A DNA stretch of 64,000 bases. Origin: Sphingobacteriales bacterium (GTDB taxonomy: Bacteria > Bacteroidota > Bacteroidia > Chitinophagales > UBA2359). The DNA is taken from positions 3,968,001 to 4,032,000 of the forward strand of contig CP064999.1 of NCBI GenBank assembly GCA_016700115.1, in the 5' to 3' direction. Below the pieces are notes generated by a model. It ran no database searches. It was not told the origin of the DNA and was given only the letters and a program-made list of their open reading frames with translations. Positions within the stretch are counted from its first letter, which is position 1. Each line of letters begins with the position of its first letter. Position numbers and translations under genes: made by a program. Shown one piece after another: positions 51,688-61,704 of the stretch.

Positions 51688-52716
51688 TTAAAAGGTATAG
51701 GTTTCCAATTCGAGGTCAGAAAATCCCCAATTTTCAGCGTTAATTTGATAGGAAGTTTTGTTTTTAAACAGGTATTCTCCACATTGAGAAACGATATCCC
51801 AGCCCAATCCGGGTCGTTTGTGCCAAAAATGTAGTTTTTCTAAAGGATTCATACTTGCCCAACCGTCTGTATGATGAATATGATACGTACAGGCGTTGGG
51901 AGGTAAAACTACCTGATGATAGCCTTTTGCAGCCGCAGCAATTAAGGCCATACTATCAATATGAATTGAATAAAGATCTAATTCGGGATACCCCTGAATA
52001 TCGAACCACGCTTGTTTGCCCATTAAAGTAAAATCACCGCAGGCATCCGTGTCAAGCGACCAAAGATTTACCTCTGTCGGATTGTTGAACCATTTCCGTT
52101 TTAAGCCAACGGCATAATTCGTAAACCTGGCTATCTGCTGATTTTTAGTAAAAAAAGGATGTGCATTGGCTAGATAGGGGTAATATGCACTTAATCCGTT
52201 CCTGCTGAGGATATTGTTTCTTGCAAATTCGACTTGTTGCGGAACGGTTAATTCCTCGCTGACAGAGTTTGGAATATCGCAGCGGTTTGCGCGGTAAAAA
52301 CTTTGTTGGTTTAAAGTTTGCTGCGCTAAAAAAGCCATCAGTTCGTCTGAAAAAAGTAAATCTACGTTTGTACAGAGTATAAATTCCGCCTTTGCGCGTC
52401 TGATTCCTACGTTTTTGGCTATCATTTGATAGAGCGGAATAACCGACGAAAACCGGTATTTTTGGTGAATGGCAGGTGGAACTATCAGGTATTTAAGCTG
52501 TAAATAGTTTTGGCCATTGGGCAGTTTTGGCAGAACATCTTTTAATAAGGCATTATTTTGCGGAGGGTTCCATTCTACAAAAATCAATTCAACCGGAAAT
52601 TGATGCTTATTGGATTGATAAATTAACCCGTTCAAAAAAATACGCATTCTTTTAAGCATATCACCGCCATGATTGTCATTTCTCGATGCAACAACGATGC
52701 TTAGATAAGGCTCCAT
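51688..52716 (-). CDS. Glycosyltransferase-like protein, GT2-type fold, copy 1
   Basis: This 342-residue protein begins PYLSIVVASRNDNHGGDML, the first strand and nucleotide-contact loop of GT-A family glycosyltransferases. A later ILCTNVDLLFSDELM segment (about 130-144) carries the acidic D-x-D-like metal site (NVDLLF), and LWSLDTDACGDFTLMGK (about 222) looks like the acceptor side. A paralogue lies at 60684-61703 with the same motifs. It ends the cluster asnB-epimerase-glycosyltransferase and probably adds a sugar to a surface polysaccharide. Confidence 0.8.
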   Translation of the reverse strand: MEPYLSIVVASRNDNHGGDMLKRMRIFLNGLIYQSNKHQFPVELIFVEWNPPQNNALLKDVLPKLPNGQNYLQLKYLIVPPAIHQKYRFSSVIPLYQMIAKNVGIRRAKAEFILCTNVDLLFSDELMAFLAQQTLNQQSFYRANRCDIPNSVSEELTVPQQVEFARNNILSRNGLSAYYPYLANAHPFFTKNQQIARFTNYAVGLKRKWFNNPTEVNLWSLDTDACGDFTLMGKQAWFDIQGYPELDLYSIHIDSMALIAAAAKGYHQVVLPPNACTYHIHHTDGWASMNPLEKLHFWHKRPGLGWDIVSQCGEYLFKNKTSYQINAENWGFSDLELETYTF

Positions 52717-52743
52717 ATTAGATTTTAAAAAACAGCTCGCAAA

Positions 52744-53724
52744 CTATTTAGAAATTTGTTCTCTTATCCAATCGTAGGTTTGAGATATTCCGTTAAAAAG
52801 GGTTGTTTTAGGTTCCCATCCAATCGAAGAACTGATGAGCGTATTATCTGAATTGCGTCCGTTCACTCCAATCGGTCCTTCGATATGTTTGACGGATAAT
52901 TTTTTTCCGGAAATACGAATAATCATTTCAGCAAAATTATTCAGGGAAATCATTTCTTCAGAGCCGATATTGAAAGGTCCGGTATGTTCAGAACGCATCA
53001 ATTGGAGGATGCCATCTATACAATCATCAATGAATAAAAAAGAACGGGTTTGAAGTCCGTTTCCCCAAATTTCAATTTCTCCCGGGTTTTGTGCTTCTGC
53101 AACTTTTCGGCATAAGGCCGAAGGGGCTTTTTCTTTACCCCCTTTAAAAATTCCTTTAGGACCATATACGTTATGGAAACGCGCTATTCTGACAGGTAGC
53201 CCGTGATTTCTGTGATAAGCCAGATAAAGCCGTTCGCTAAAAAGTTTTTCCCAGCCATATTCGCTGTCGGGATCGGCAGGATAAGCAGAACTTTCTGAAC
53301 AAAGGGGATTATCGGGGTCTTGCTGATTATAGGCAGGATAAATACAGGCAGAAGAAGAGTAAAACACCCGTTTTACTTTTTTTTCAGCACAGATTGAAAC
53401 GATATTGAGATTGATTTGGGCTGAATTGTGCATCACCGAAGCATCATTGATTCCGGTAAACAAGTAACCGGCTCCTCCCATATCTGCCGCAAGTTGATAA
53501 ACTTCGTCAAAGTCAAGGTCAAAAGCGTTTTCACATTCTTTGGCGATTCGCAGGTCTGCTATCAAAAAATCGTCTGCTTCTGTTTTTTCAAATTCCGGAA
53601 ATTTTAGATCAACTCCTCTGACAAAACAACCCTCAGACTTTAACCTGCTGACTAAATGCGATCCGATAAAACCTCCGGCACCTAAAACCAATACTTTTTT
53701 TATGTCTGAATTTGGGGTTGCCAA
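52744..53724 (-). CDS. NAD-dependent sugar epimerase (GDP-mannose 3,5-epimerase-like)
   Basis: This 326-residue extended short-chain dehydrogenase has the NAD loop GAGGFIGSHLVSRL (15-28) and the catalytic segment YSSSACIYPAYNQ plus Y-x3-K in YGWEKLFSER (about 178-187). The sequence most resembles GDP-mannose 3,5-epimerases (LAADMGGAGYLF near residue 80), which interconvert GDP-mannose and GDP-L-galactose/gulose; UDP-sugar epimerases are an alternative. Its start overlaps the end of the asparagine synthase gene by 25 bp, which indicates cotranscription. Confidence 0.85.
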   Translation of the reverse strand: MATPNSDIKKVLVLGAGGFIGSHLVSRLKSEGCFVRGVDLKFPEFEKTEADDFLIADLRIAKECENAFDLDFDEVYQLAADMGGAGYLFTGINDASVMHNSAQINLNIVSICAEKKVKRVFYSSSACIYPAYNQQDPDNPLCSESSAYPADPDSEYGWEKLFSERLYLAYHRNHGLPVRIARFHNVYGPKGIFKGGKEKAPSALCRKVAEAQNPGEIEIWGNGLQTRSFLFIDDCIDGILQLMRSEHTGPFNIGSEEMISLNNFAEMIIRISGKKLSVKHIEGPIGVNGRNSDNTLISSSIGWEPKTTLFNGISQTYDWIREQISK

Positions 53725-55637
53725 TTTACTTTTGGAATTTTTTGAAACCTTTTAAACACATACTTGTGCCAAAGATAGGGGATTAAACCGGAATATGCAA
53801 TTTCAGCCTGCCGGTAGGTTGGATTAGGGTTTTGAATAACCTCCACTAATTTTCCGGAAACTTCCAACGTATTTATTAGGTTGGTTTGTTGAAATTCTTT
53901 TTCTTGCAGGGTGTCTAAAAAAAAAGGTTTCCACTCATGTTTCATCCAATTTGCGATTGGAGTTTGAAATCCCATTTTTGAGCGACGAAAAGCTACTTTC
54001 TCCGGCATAATTGAAGCTAAAGCATATCGAAGAAGTGCTTTGGTGTAACCATTTCTGAATTTTGAGGTGTAGGGAACTGAAAAACAATAACTAACAATGC
54101 GATGATCTAAAAAAGGCATTCTGATTTCTACTCCCGATGCCATTGAATACCTGTCATAGTTTCTCAGTAAGGTGGGTAAATTGTCATAATGAAACAACCT
54201 GAACAAGGCACTGTTGAGATTACCAAGTTGATGAATGTTTTTTACCCCTTTTTCATTTGCAGGTAAATTGGGTTTTGGTTTGAGAAACAGTTTCTTTATT
54301 TCGTCAGGCAAAAACTTAAGAAATTTAAATACGTTGCGGTTTGAAGAAACCCATTGAATATAATCTAAGTAATTGACGGGAGGTTTTGCAAATTGGAGGT
54401 TGTCAGATGCCGCTAAATTTCGATAAGTTTCTAAAAGGTTTTTGATTTGAAAAGGGTTCAGACCGCAATCCAAAAAAGTGTTAAACATAAAAGTATCGTA
54501 CCCTGCAAATAATTCGTCTGCCCCATGACCATCAATACAAACAGATACACCATTCATTTTTGCAGCAGCATAGGTTTGCATCATCGGAACCGGTGAGGTA
54601 ATATAAATATCTTCGGTTAGATACAGATATTCCGGCAATTGGTTTAGCCCGGCAACAGGGTCTATCTGAACTTTTACTGCGGCTATATTCAAGTAATCAG
54701 TAACCATTTCAGCATAGGCAACTTCATCCAAAGGAGTCCCCGGCATCGTGGCTATAAAAGCATTTTCCCGGTTTTCAGCATAATATTCATCGGGTTGGTT
54801 CCTGCCATTATAAGCAATACTGCATAATACTGCACTTGAATCTATGCCGCCGCTTAATGCAGTCCCTATTCCAGCATCTGCTCTCATTCTTATTTTGCAG
54901 GCATCTAAAAATAAGGATTTAAATTCTTCTGCCTGAGCTTCAAACTTTGCCGGAACCGCATGAATATGGTCTAAAGTATTCCAGTATTGGGTAAGTTGCA
55001 GGCTATTGTTTTTAAAAACTCCCCAATGACCGGCAGGGAAACGGAATATGTTTTTTATCAGACATTGATTGGTTGATTCATAAACAAGCAAGTTTTGAGA
55101 CATCCACCCGAAATATTCGGATAACGCGATTTCCGGTAAAAAAGGAATGAGTGCTTTCATTTCGGAAGCAAACGCCATTCTGCCAGATGATAATTGAACA
55201 TAATAGAGCGGCTTTTTACCAAATCTGTCGCGACATAATGTTAATCTGTGGTGATGATGATCCCAGATTGCCAAAGCCCACATGCCGTTTAGTTTTTCCC
55301 AGCAGGCATTTCCCCATTGGTCAAAGGCTGCTAAAATAATTTCAGTATCTGTATTTGTAAAAAAGTGGTGTCCTAAAATACTGAGTTCTTTTCTCAGTTC
55401 CGGAAAATTGTAAATTTCACCATTATAAGTGATGGTATATCTGTTTTTATAGTGTAAGGGTTGAATGCCATTTTCTGAGCAATCCTGAATAGCTAGCCTT
55501 CGATGTCCGAGCATGATGGAATTAGAAATATCTGCCCAAATATGAAACCCATCCGGGCCTCTGTGTTGTAAGAGATTCAATGCTTCTGCAAAAGAACCGG
55601 GATGAACCGCCGGCATACAACCCAAAATTCCACACAT
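53700..55637 (-). CDS. asnB: Asparagine synthase (glutamine-hydrolysing) family
   Basis: This is a 645-residue class II glutamine amidotransferase. The catalytic Cys2 follows the initiator methionine (MCGILGCM). The glutaminase domain covers about 1-210 (HRGPDGFHIW, GYNGEIYN-type loop as TYNGEIYNFPEL), and the synthetase domain starts with the pyrophosphate loop ALSGGIDSSAVL (about 258-269). In a cluster with sugar genes, such enzymes often amidate a sugar or a polymer instead of making free asparagine. It is first in the operon, with the epimerase gene overlapping its end. Confidence 0.88.
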   Translation of the reverse strand: MCGILGCMPAVHPGSFAEALNLLQHRGPDGFHIWADISNSIMLGHRRLAIQDCSENGIQPLHYKNRYTITYNGEIYNFPELRKELSILGHHFFTNTDTEIILAAFDQWGNACWEKLNGMWALAIWDHHHHRLTLCRDRFGKKPLYYVQLSSGRMAFASEMKALIPFLPEIALSEYFGWMSQNLLVYESTNQCLIKNIFRFPAGHWGVFKNNSLQLTQYWNTLDHIHAVPAKFEAQAEEFKSLFLDACKIRMRADAGIGTALSGGIDSSAVLCSIAYNGRNQPDEYYAENRENAFIATMPGTPLDEVAYAEMVTDYLNIAAVKVQIDPVAGLNQLPEYLYLTEDIYITSPVPMMQTYAAAKMNGVSVCIDGHGADELFAGYDTFMFNTFLDCGLNPFQIKNLLETYRNLAASDNLQFAKPPVNYLDYIQWVSSNRNVFKFLKFLPDEIKKLFLKPKPNLPANEKGVKNIHQLGNLNSALFRLFHYDNLPTLLRNYDRYSMASGVEIRMPFLDHRIVSYCFSVPYTSKFRNGYTKALLRYALASIMPEKVAFRRSKMGFQTPIANWMKHEWKPFFLDTLQEKEFQQTNLINTLEVSGKLVEVIQNPNPTYRQAEIAYSGLIPYLWHKYVFKRFQKIPKVNWQPQIQT

Positions 55638-55705
55638 AATCAGGGATAAGATTTGGTAATCACCAATATTTTTCAGGATGTAAAGATAATTGGATCAGTT
55701 CAGGA

Positions 55706-57430
55706 TTATGAGTTGCTGATCAGTTTCATAATACTGCCCGCATGGTCACCGGTTTTTTTAATGCTTCTCAGGATGTCTAAATATAAAATTCCCTCTTCTA
55801 TATTGCTTTGACGGGAATTTATCCGGTCATAAATATTTGTAGTGATTTGCTTGTATAATCTGCTGATTTCGGCTTCAATTGCTTTTGATTCAGAATTATC
55901 AATGGAATTTAGATCAAAGCCCAGATTTTTGTTCATCACTTCAATTGATTGGTGAGAAAACTTCAGTATTTTATGCAATTCGGTAATTAATTCCTGAGGA
56001 GCGGGATGGGGCAAGTTAGAGATTTTTACTATTCTGCGAGCAATTTTGTGGAGGTGGTCGGCTATGCTTTCCATATCGTTGACAATACTTAACATGTTAC
56101 GAACTTGTTTAGAAGCCTTTTCAGTAATTTGAGTGCTGATAATGATTGATAAAAAATTGCTGACTTCTTGTTCTAACACATCGCTTAATTCTTCTCTTTG
56201 ACGGATTTTCGCCATCAGATTGGTTCGGTTTTTAACCTCGCCTACCAAAAGCAAAGCCACATTCCCACTCATTTTTTCAAGCAATATTCCTAATTTTTTG
56301 ATCTCGGTCTGTGCTTCAGAAATATTGAGTTCTGACAATTCGACCAATCCCGAAGACAAATGTTTTAGCCTGAAGGTTTCATCTTTTTTGTTTTGGGTTG
56401 GAAACAACCGGATGATTAGTTGGGCGGAATAAGGAACTATGCTGAGGTGTATAATGGCATTTAGTACATTAAACAAGGTATGAAACATGGCAATCCCATT
56501 GGTTTCTATGCTTTGCCTTTGTTGATGCATGGCTGCATCTGCATTTGCAACCTGATATGGGATTAAAATTGACGAATGATTGGTAAAAAAAATGGATTGC
56601 ACCCAGTCAACAAATTGCAGTAAAAACGGAAAAAAAAGCAAAGCCCAGACAACACCCGAAATATTGAAGAATGTGTGAAAACGAGCAGCTCTTTTTGCAT
56701 GAATATTACCAAGCAAAGCGGCGATATTTGCCGTAGTTGTAGTGCCGATATTTTCTCCTAAAACCATTGCCGCAGCCTGAGGAAACTCTATCCATCCGTT
56801 AGAAAGCATCACCATAGTAACCGTTGCAGAAGCACTGGAAGATTGTAAAATTATACTGATAATTGTTCCGGCAACTATAAAAAAGAGGTAGGAAACGAGT
56901 GTATTTGAGTTGAAATAGTTTAGCAGATTGAACAAAGTGGAGTTTTGCTGCAAATCGGGAACAGATTGACGTAGAAAAACCAACCCAATCAGGAGCAAGC
57001 CAAAACCCATGAAAAATTCGGCAGTGTTCCGGGTATTGCCTCTTTTAAACAGTAGCGGAAAAGTCAATCCTATGACCGCTAAAACTGCAGATTTCAGCCC
57101 AACTTCATAACCAAACAGCCAAACTAACCAGGCCGTAAATGTAGTACCAATGTTTGCGCCAATGGTTACTGCCATAGATTGGGTGAAGGTAATCAATCCC
57201 GCATTTACAAAACTGACGAGCATGACAGTTGTAGCAGAAGACGATTGAATGATGGAGGTCAAAACTAATCCAGTAAAAAATCCGACAGCCCGATTGGCGG
57301 TCATTACCTTTAATGCTCTTCTTAATGTCCGTCCGGTAACTTTTTGTAAAGATTCGCTCATTACTTTCAGTCCGTAGATGAAAATGCTGAGTGCGCCCAA
57401 TATTTGCAAAAAGATAAAAATACCGTTCAT
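55706..57430 (-). CDS. Na/Pi cotransporter family protein with PhoU-like tail
   Basis: This 574-residue membrane protein has two inverted PNaS repeats, each with the signature QSSSA (IIQSSSATTVMLVSF near 62 and ILQSSSASATVTMVML near 195), and about eight membrane helices. Residues from about 365 are a PhoU-like helical bundle (SELNISEAQTEIKKLG, NMLSIVNDMESIADHLHKI). The family takes up phosphate with sodium, and the PhoU part senses or gates. It follows the sugar cluster on the same strand but is separated by about 70 bp. Confidence 0.88.
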   Translation of the reverse strand: MNGIFIFLQILGALSIFIYGLKVMSESLQKVTGRTLRRALKVMTANRAVGFFTGLVLTSIIQSSSATTVMLVSFVNAGLITFTQSMAVTIGANIGTTFTAWLVWLFGYEVGLKSAVLAVIGLTFPLLFKRGNTRNTAEFFMGFGLLLIGLVFLRQSVPDLQQNSTLFNLLNYFNSNTLVSYLFFIVAGTIISIILQSSSASATVTMVMLSNGWIEFPQAAAMVLGENIGTTTTANIAALLGNIHAKRAARFHTFFNISGVVWALLFFPFLLQFVDWVQSIFFTNHSSILIPYQVANADAAMHQQRQSIETNGIAMFHTLFNVLNAIIHLSIVPYSAQLIIRLFPTQNKKDETFRLKHLSSGLVELSELNISEAQTEIKKLGILLEKMSGNVALLLVGEVKNRTNLMAKIRQREELSDVLEQEVSNFLSIIISTQITEKASKQVRNMLSIVNDMESIADHLHKIARRIVKISNLPHPAPQELITELHKILKFSHQSIEVMNKNLGFDLNSIDNSESKAIEAEISRLYKQITTNIYDRINSRQSNIEEGILYLDILRSIKKTGDHAGSIMKLISNS

Positions 57431-57617
57431 AAAAGATATATTCCAAATTCAGACTAAAGCGAAAGGTCTGTTTTTTTCTGCAAAATAAGTGTTCTGTTTT
57501 TCATTTAGAAATCGGCAGGGATTAAATCGCAAAAAGTTGGATGATTTGTATTGCTTCAACAAGAAGTTATTTTTACAAAGTTTTTCATGAACTCATAACC
57601 GAACTCCCTGAAAAAAA

Positions 57618-57653
57618 GAAATCCGAAAAACAGAAAACTGCTTTTCGGATTTC
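57618..57653 (-). terminator. Intrinsic terminator for the outer membrane barrel gene
   Basis: A 12-bp stem (57618-57629 with 57642-57653, GAAATCCGAAAA) with an inner CAG/CTG pairing is followed on the minus strand by seven T residues. It lies 24 bp downstream of the stop at 57678. Confidence 0.9.
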
Positions 57654-57677
57654 CAAGCAAGGAATAAATCCTCTCTT

Positions 57678-58247
57678 TTATCTGCCAAGGTAGGCACTTA
57701 CGCCAATTTGTACCCCAAATTCATTAAATTCTCCCAAATCACCGAAATGGCGGTTATAGAACAAAATGGGTTCGATACTAACCGCATCATTCAGAAATGC
57801 TGCATAACCAACTCCAACACCTGCTGCCGAACCGGTTACATTGTCAAGAATTGCAGGTACTGACTGAAATTCATATTTAGCCTGACCAAACAAGCCGTTG
57901 TTCAGGTAACCTCTTACAAATGGGCCTATTCCGAAACTTGGGTCAATATCTTTCATTTTATTCACTGAAACTAAAGCGCCCAAAGCAAAATTGTTAAGAA
58001 TAAAATATCCAAATTGTGGTGCTAATGACAAAATATAAGAATTGTTGCCATCTTCTGCCATCATCACAAAACCTGCTGTACCGCCAATCAACATAGAGCC
58101 TTGAGGGACCAAAGCGCCGGAAGAAGATTTTACCGTTTTTTGGGTAGTTTTATTAATCGGTTCAACCCTTTGTCTTTGTTGGGCATAAGTGTTTTCAAAA
58201 GCCAGAAAACAAAACAACACAAACATAAGAACTGCTACTTTTTTCAT
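57678..58247 (-). CDS. Small outer membrane beta-barrel protein
   Basis: This 189-residue protein has a signal peptide (1-22, ending ENTYAQ) and a beta-barrel of about eight strands with glycine-rich turns (MLIGGTAGFVMMAED, FGYFILNNFALGALVSVNK, GVGVGYAAFLNDAVSIEPIL) ending in the aromatic/hydrophobic last strand GVQIGVSAYLGR. It resembles the OmpX/outer membrane protein W-sized class. Substrate or role is unknown. It has its own terminator downstream. Confidence 0.8.
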   Translation of the reverse strand: MKKVAVLMFVLFCFLAFENTYAQQRQRVEPINKTTQKTVKSSSGALVPQGSMLIGGTAGFVMMAEDGNNSYILSLAPQFGYFILNNFALGALVSVNKMKDIDPSFGIGPFVRGYLNNGLFGQAKYEFQSVPAILDNVTGSAAGVGVGYAAFLNDAVSIEPILFYNRHFGDLGEFNEFGVQIGVSAYLGR

Positions 58248-58527
58248 AATCTTAAATTTTACAGGTTTAAAATTGTTTTATTTAAATTAGTGAATTATTT
58301 TTGTTAACAAGAACTGCGATTGCAATTTTTTGAACTACAGCCATTTAGACAGATAATAGGATTTTGGTTACAGGATTTCCTCATTTTTTTCATTGTTTAA
58401 CTATTTTAAACACAAAGAAATTAATTGGAATTCCACTGTTTTGCAGCCTTTTTGATCATTGTTTTTACCTGTAATTGTTAAGATTCCCCGCAGGATGAAT
58501 TTGTATAAAATTGAAAAAATCAGACTT

Positions 58528-59958
58528 ATGAAAAAAACCACGATTGCTTTTTTTACAGGGCTGCTGTTATTTAGCTTCATGTTAAATGCAACTCAGTCCG
58601 GAACTCAATATCTTTTTGTTTTTGATGCTTCGGGTTCAATGTGGCAAAAAATAGACAATGAGTTTAAAATTACCATTGCCAAAAGTGTGTTAAAGGAACT
58701 GGTTCAAAAACTACCTGACGATGCCCGTTTGGGATTGGTGGCTTATGGTCATAACCGCGAAGGCGACTGTAACGATATTGAAACTTTAGTACCGATAGGA
58801 CCTGCCGATAAAGCGGCATTTAACAAAAAAGTGGATGCCTTGAATCCCAAAGGAAAAACTCCGATTGCTTTATCTGTCAATCATGTTCTTTCAATACTTA
58901 GAACAGAATCATTAAAACATACCACGATCATTTTAATCAGCGACGGTTTGGAAACTTGTGAGGGAAATGCCTGTGAAACGATGAAAAATGCAAAGGCTGC
59001 AGGAGTAAACATTACCACACATGTCATAGGTTTTGGAATTTCAGAATCCGATATTTCCGAACTTGAATGTTTGGCACAAGCCGGCGGAGGAATGTACTTG
59101 CCGGCAAATAATGCTCAGGAGTTAAATGAAGTGTTAAATCAGGTTACCGTCGAGCCTGTTTTGGGTGGGGGGTATTTATCGGTAAAAGCGATGCTAAATG
59201 AAGAATTGATTGATGCACTTGTCCTCGTTTTTAAGAAGGGACAAACCGAAGATATTGCTTCAGGACGTACTTATACCGGAAAAGAAACCAATCCAAGAGT
59301 GTTGTTATTACCTGCCGGCGAGTACGATGTTGAAGTGAAATCTGTCAGATTGGAAGGTAGCCCAAAGCAGATTTTAAAAGGATTGGTTATTGCGGCAAAC
59401 GATACCTTGAAGGAAGTTGTCAGCTTTTCGAAAGGGACTATAAAAGTGGCAGCGAGCAGAAATGGCGAAATTTCAGATGCTTTGGTTCAACTTATGGTGG
59501 CAAATTCAAAGGAGACCGTTGCCAACAAACGAACCTATAACAGCAAATCTTCAAATCCTGTTGTTTTTGAAGTTCTGCCCGGCACTTACGATATTATTGT
59601 CAAATCCGTTGAAATTGAAGATTCTCCAGTAAAGAAATTCGACAATATTGTTCTAAAGGGAGATACCGTTCTAAATTTTAGTCATAATTTTACTTCAGGA
59701 ACTTTAAAAGTCGGCGCAAAACAAGGAAGCGCCTTAGTGGATGCCACTATTACTGTTTATTCCACCAAAGACAGTAAATCTTCAGTTGCAGCAGGAAGAA
59801 CTTATGTTTCGGCAAGTTCAAATCCTAAAACATTTATTTTGGAACCCGGAAATTATGAAGTAAAACTTGGTCCCGTAAAACCTAAAGGTCTCCCTCCAAA
59901 AAACATGCAGGTTACCATAAAAGAAAATGGTACTACCGAAATTTGGGGGGAATGGTAA
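58528..59958 (+). CDS. Von Willebrand factor A protein with three tandem beta repeats
   Basis: This 476-residue exported protein starts at the ATG at 58528 (MKKTTIAFFTGLLLFSF, signal peptide 1-22); the frame to 58459 adds 23 residues in front. The VWA domain (about 28-205) has the MIDAS D-x-S-x-S (FVFDASGSMWQ), T and D residues (GKTPIAL, ISDGLETC). After it come three copies of an about 90-residue beta module (GGYLSVKAMLNEELIDALV, GTIKVAASRNGEISDALVQ, GTLKVGAKQGSALVDATIT), each followed by a G-x-Y-x-V/E strand, similar to PEGA or CNA-B-like modules. It probably mediates binding at the cell surface. Confidence 0.82.
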   Translation: MKKTTIAFFTGLLLFSFMLNATQSGTQYLFVFDASGSMWQKIDNEFKITIAKSVLKELVQKLPDDARLGLVAYGHNREGDCNDIETLVPIGPADKAAFNKKVDALNPKGKTPIALSVNHVLSILRTESLKHTTIILISDGLETCEGNACETMKNAKAAGVNITTHVIGFGISESDISELECLAQAGGGMYLPANNAQELNEVLNQVTVEPVLGGGYLSVKAMLNEELIDALVLVFKKGQTEDIASGRTYTGKETNPRVLLLPAGEYDVEVKSVRLEGSPKQILKGLVIAANDTLKEVVSFSKGTIKVAASRNGEISDALVQLMVANSKETVANKRTYNSKSSNPVVFEVLPGTYDIIVKSVEIEDSPVKKFDNIVLKGDTVLNFSHNFTSGTLKVGAKQGSALVDATITVYSTKDSKSSVAAGRTYVSASSNPKTFILEPGNYEVKLGPVKPKGLPPKNMQVTIKENGTTEIWGEW

Positions 59959-60020
59959 ATATCTTTCCCTCCATCAGTTCAATAATTCATTCCTCTTTTT
60001 AACAATCAAAAAATTTTTTT

Positions 60021-60572
60021 ATGAAAAAGTCCTTATTCGCTTTATTTATTTTTTTGTTTTCGGTGAATGTGATGGTTTTATCTTCGTGCAACGGTGATGA
60101 CGACGATGACGACGACAATGTGTTGAGGAGTGCTGAGTTACAAGTCAATATTTCCGGAGATTATAGTCAAAGTGTGAACCAGACAATTGCGCCCGGTTCG
60201 CAAACCCATTCAGCCGCCGGAGCTTTTAACAGCCTTGTCGGAACCTTGGGCATTCAGTTCAGCGAAGGAGCCACCTGGTTTATCAATTTAACTTCGTTTA
60301 ATGCGACAGGAATTGCTACAGGAACTTATGATTTGGCTGATCCTGCCGGTTCGTCTGTTTATTATCATACTGCAACTGGAGCACCGAGCGGATTTTATTC
60401 GGTGTCGGGAAGTATGACAATTACCGAATCTGAGTCAACAACCCCACTTGGAAAACCAACCGATCGCTATGTTACAGGTTCATTTTCAGGAGTATTTACA
60501 ACTGACGAAGATCCTCCAAGAACCGTAAACGTCAGCGGGAGCTTTAAAGACGTTTATGTGCTTTACAATTAA
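60021..60572 (+). CDS. Predicted lipoprotein with poly-Asp segment
   Basis: This 183-residue lipoprotein has a signal peptide ending in LSSC (cysteine about 23), followed by NGDDDDDDD, an acidic stretch that works as a surface-export-like signal in Bacteroidota lipoproteins (usually enriched in D/E right after the cysteine). The rest is a beta-sandwich (SGDYSQSVNQTIAP, SVSGSMTITESEST, GSFSGVFTTDEDPPRT) without a recognised active site. It follows the VWA protein by 60 bp on the same strand and could be a partner. Confidence 0.75.
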   Translation: MKKSLFALFIFLFSVNVMVLSSCNGDDDDDDDNVLRSAELQVNISGDYSQSVNQTIAPGSQTHSAAGAFNSLVGTLGIQFSEGATWFINLTSFNATGIATGTYDLADPAGSSVYYHTATGAPSGFYSVSGSMTITESESTTPLGKPTDRYVTGSFSGVFTTDEDPPRTVNVSGSFKDVYVLYN

Positions 60573-60683
60573 CCGGTTTTTTAGATTCTTTTATCAACCG
60601 TTTTTTTTCGAATCATTTAACCCCGTGCTAAAACTATATTTTAGAACAAAGTTTAGCTTTCGCACGGTTACTGTGTTTCGGAA

Positions 60684-61703
60684 TTACCCATTTATAGTGA
60701 TTTCATTGAAAGTTTCATCAGAAAATCCCCAGTTTGGAGGATTAAGATGATGGGCGGTTTGATGTTTAATCATGCTACAAGAGGCTTGAATCACAACGTC
60801 TAATCCTAATCCGGGTTTTTTGGCCGTAAACTTCAGTTTTTGAATGGGGTCAAGGGATGTCCAGCCGTCTTCATGATGGATATGGTAGCAACAGGATTCA
60901 GAAGGCAGAAGCACCTGCTGATAACCGGAAGCATAAGCTGCTGCAATACCAAGTGTATCAATATGAATGGAATATAAATCCAACTCAGGATAGCCTTGTA
61001 TGTTGTTCCATGCATTGCGATGAAGCAAGGTAAAATCGCCGCAGGCATCTGTTGCCAAATGAAGAAAATAAAGCAAAGGAATTTTTTTTCTTAAAAAGCC
61101 CTTTGACAAGACCGAATTATCAGCACTAATCATCCATTTAAGTATCGCAAGCAGCAAACGGTTTCGCGTATGGCGTTTCAGGATATGGTTTTCACACCAG
61201 CTTATCTGTTCTGAAAATGACAGGTAGAGGTGGAGAATGTCTGAGGAAACATCGCAACGGTCTGCACGGTAAAGAAAACCGGTTTGCAGTTTTTTTAACG
61301 CAATGAACTCCATTAATTTGTCTGAAAACAACAGATCCATATTTGTACAAAGAATAAATTCACCTTTAGCACGCCGGATGCCTGTGTTTTTGGCAATCAT
61401 CTGATAAAGTGGGATATGCTGTGAGTAGGCGTATCTTTCGTGAATTTCTGAGGGTATCATCAGGTATCTGATGGAAAGCGGACAGGTTTTTGGAGGTATG
61501 GGCAATACTTCACTTAGCAGGGGTTTGTTTTCTGGAGGATTCCATTCAACTACGATGAGTTCGGTTTGGATTTGGTAAGTGGAGATTTGTGCAATCAGTC
61601 CATCAATAAACAAGGAGGCGCGTTGAAGGAAGTTGTTGCCGTGATTATCGTTTCGGGAAGTAACTACGATAGATAAATATGGGGTGATGGGTTGGCTATT
61701 CAT
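60684..61703 (-). CDS. Glycosyltransferase-like protein, GT2-type fold, copy 2
   Basis: This 339-residue protein (ATG at 61703, MNSQPITPYLSIVVTSRNDN) is a paralogue of the protein at 51688-52716, with the same start motif, the NMDLLFSDKLMEF metal-site region and the TDACGDFTLLHRNAWNNIQG acceptor segment. A middle region (about 165-215) differs most. The upstream gene on the same strand ends 1 bp before its start codon. It is not next to other sugar genes, unlike copy 1, so its acceptor may be different. Confidence 0.8.
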   Translation of the reverse strand: MNSQPITPYLSIVVTSRNDNHGNNFLQRASLFIDGLIAQISTYQIQTELIVVEWNPPENKPLLSEVLPIPPKTCPLSIRYLMIPSEIHERYAYSQHIPLYQMIAKNTGIRRAKGEFILCTNMDLLFSDKLMEFIALKKLQTGFLYRADRCDVSSDILHLYLSFSEQISWCENHILKRHTRNRLLLAILKWMISADNSVLSKGFLRKKIPLLYFLHLATDACGDFTLLHRNAWNNIQGYPELDLYSIHIDTLGIAAAYASGYQQVLLPSESCCYHIHHEDGWTSLDPIQKLKFTAKKPGLGLDVVIQASCSMIKHQTAHHLNPPNWGFSDETFNEITING

Positions 61704-61704
61704 G

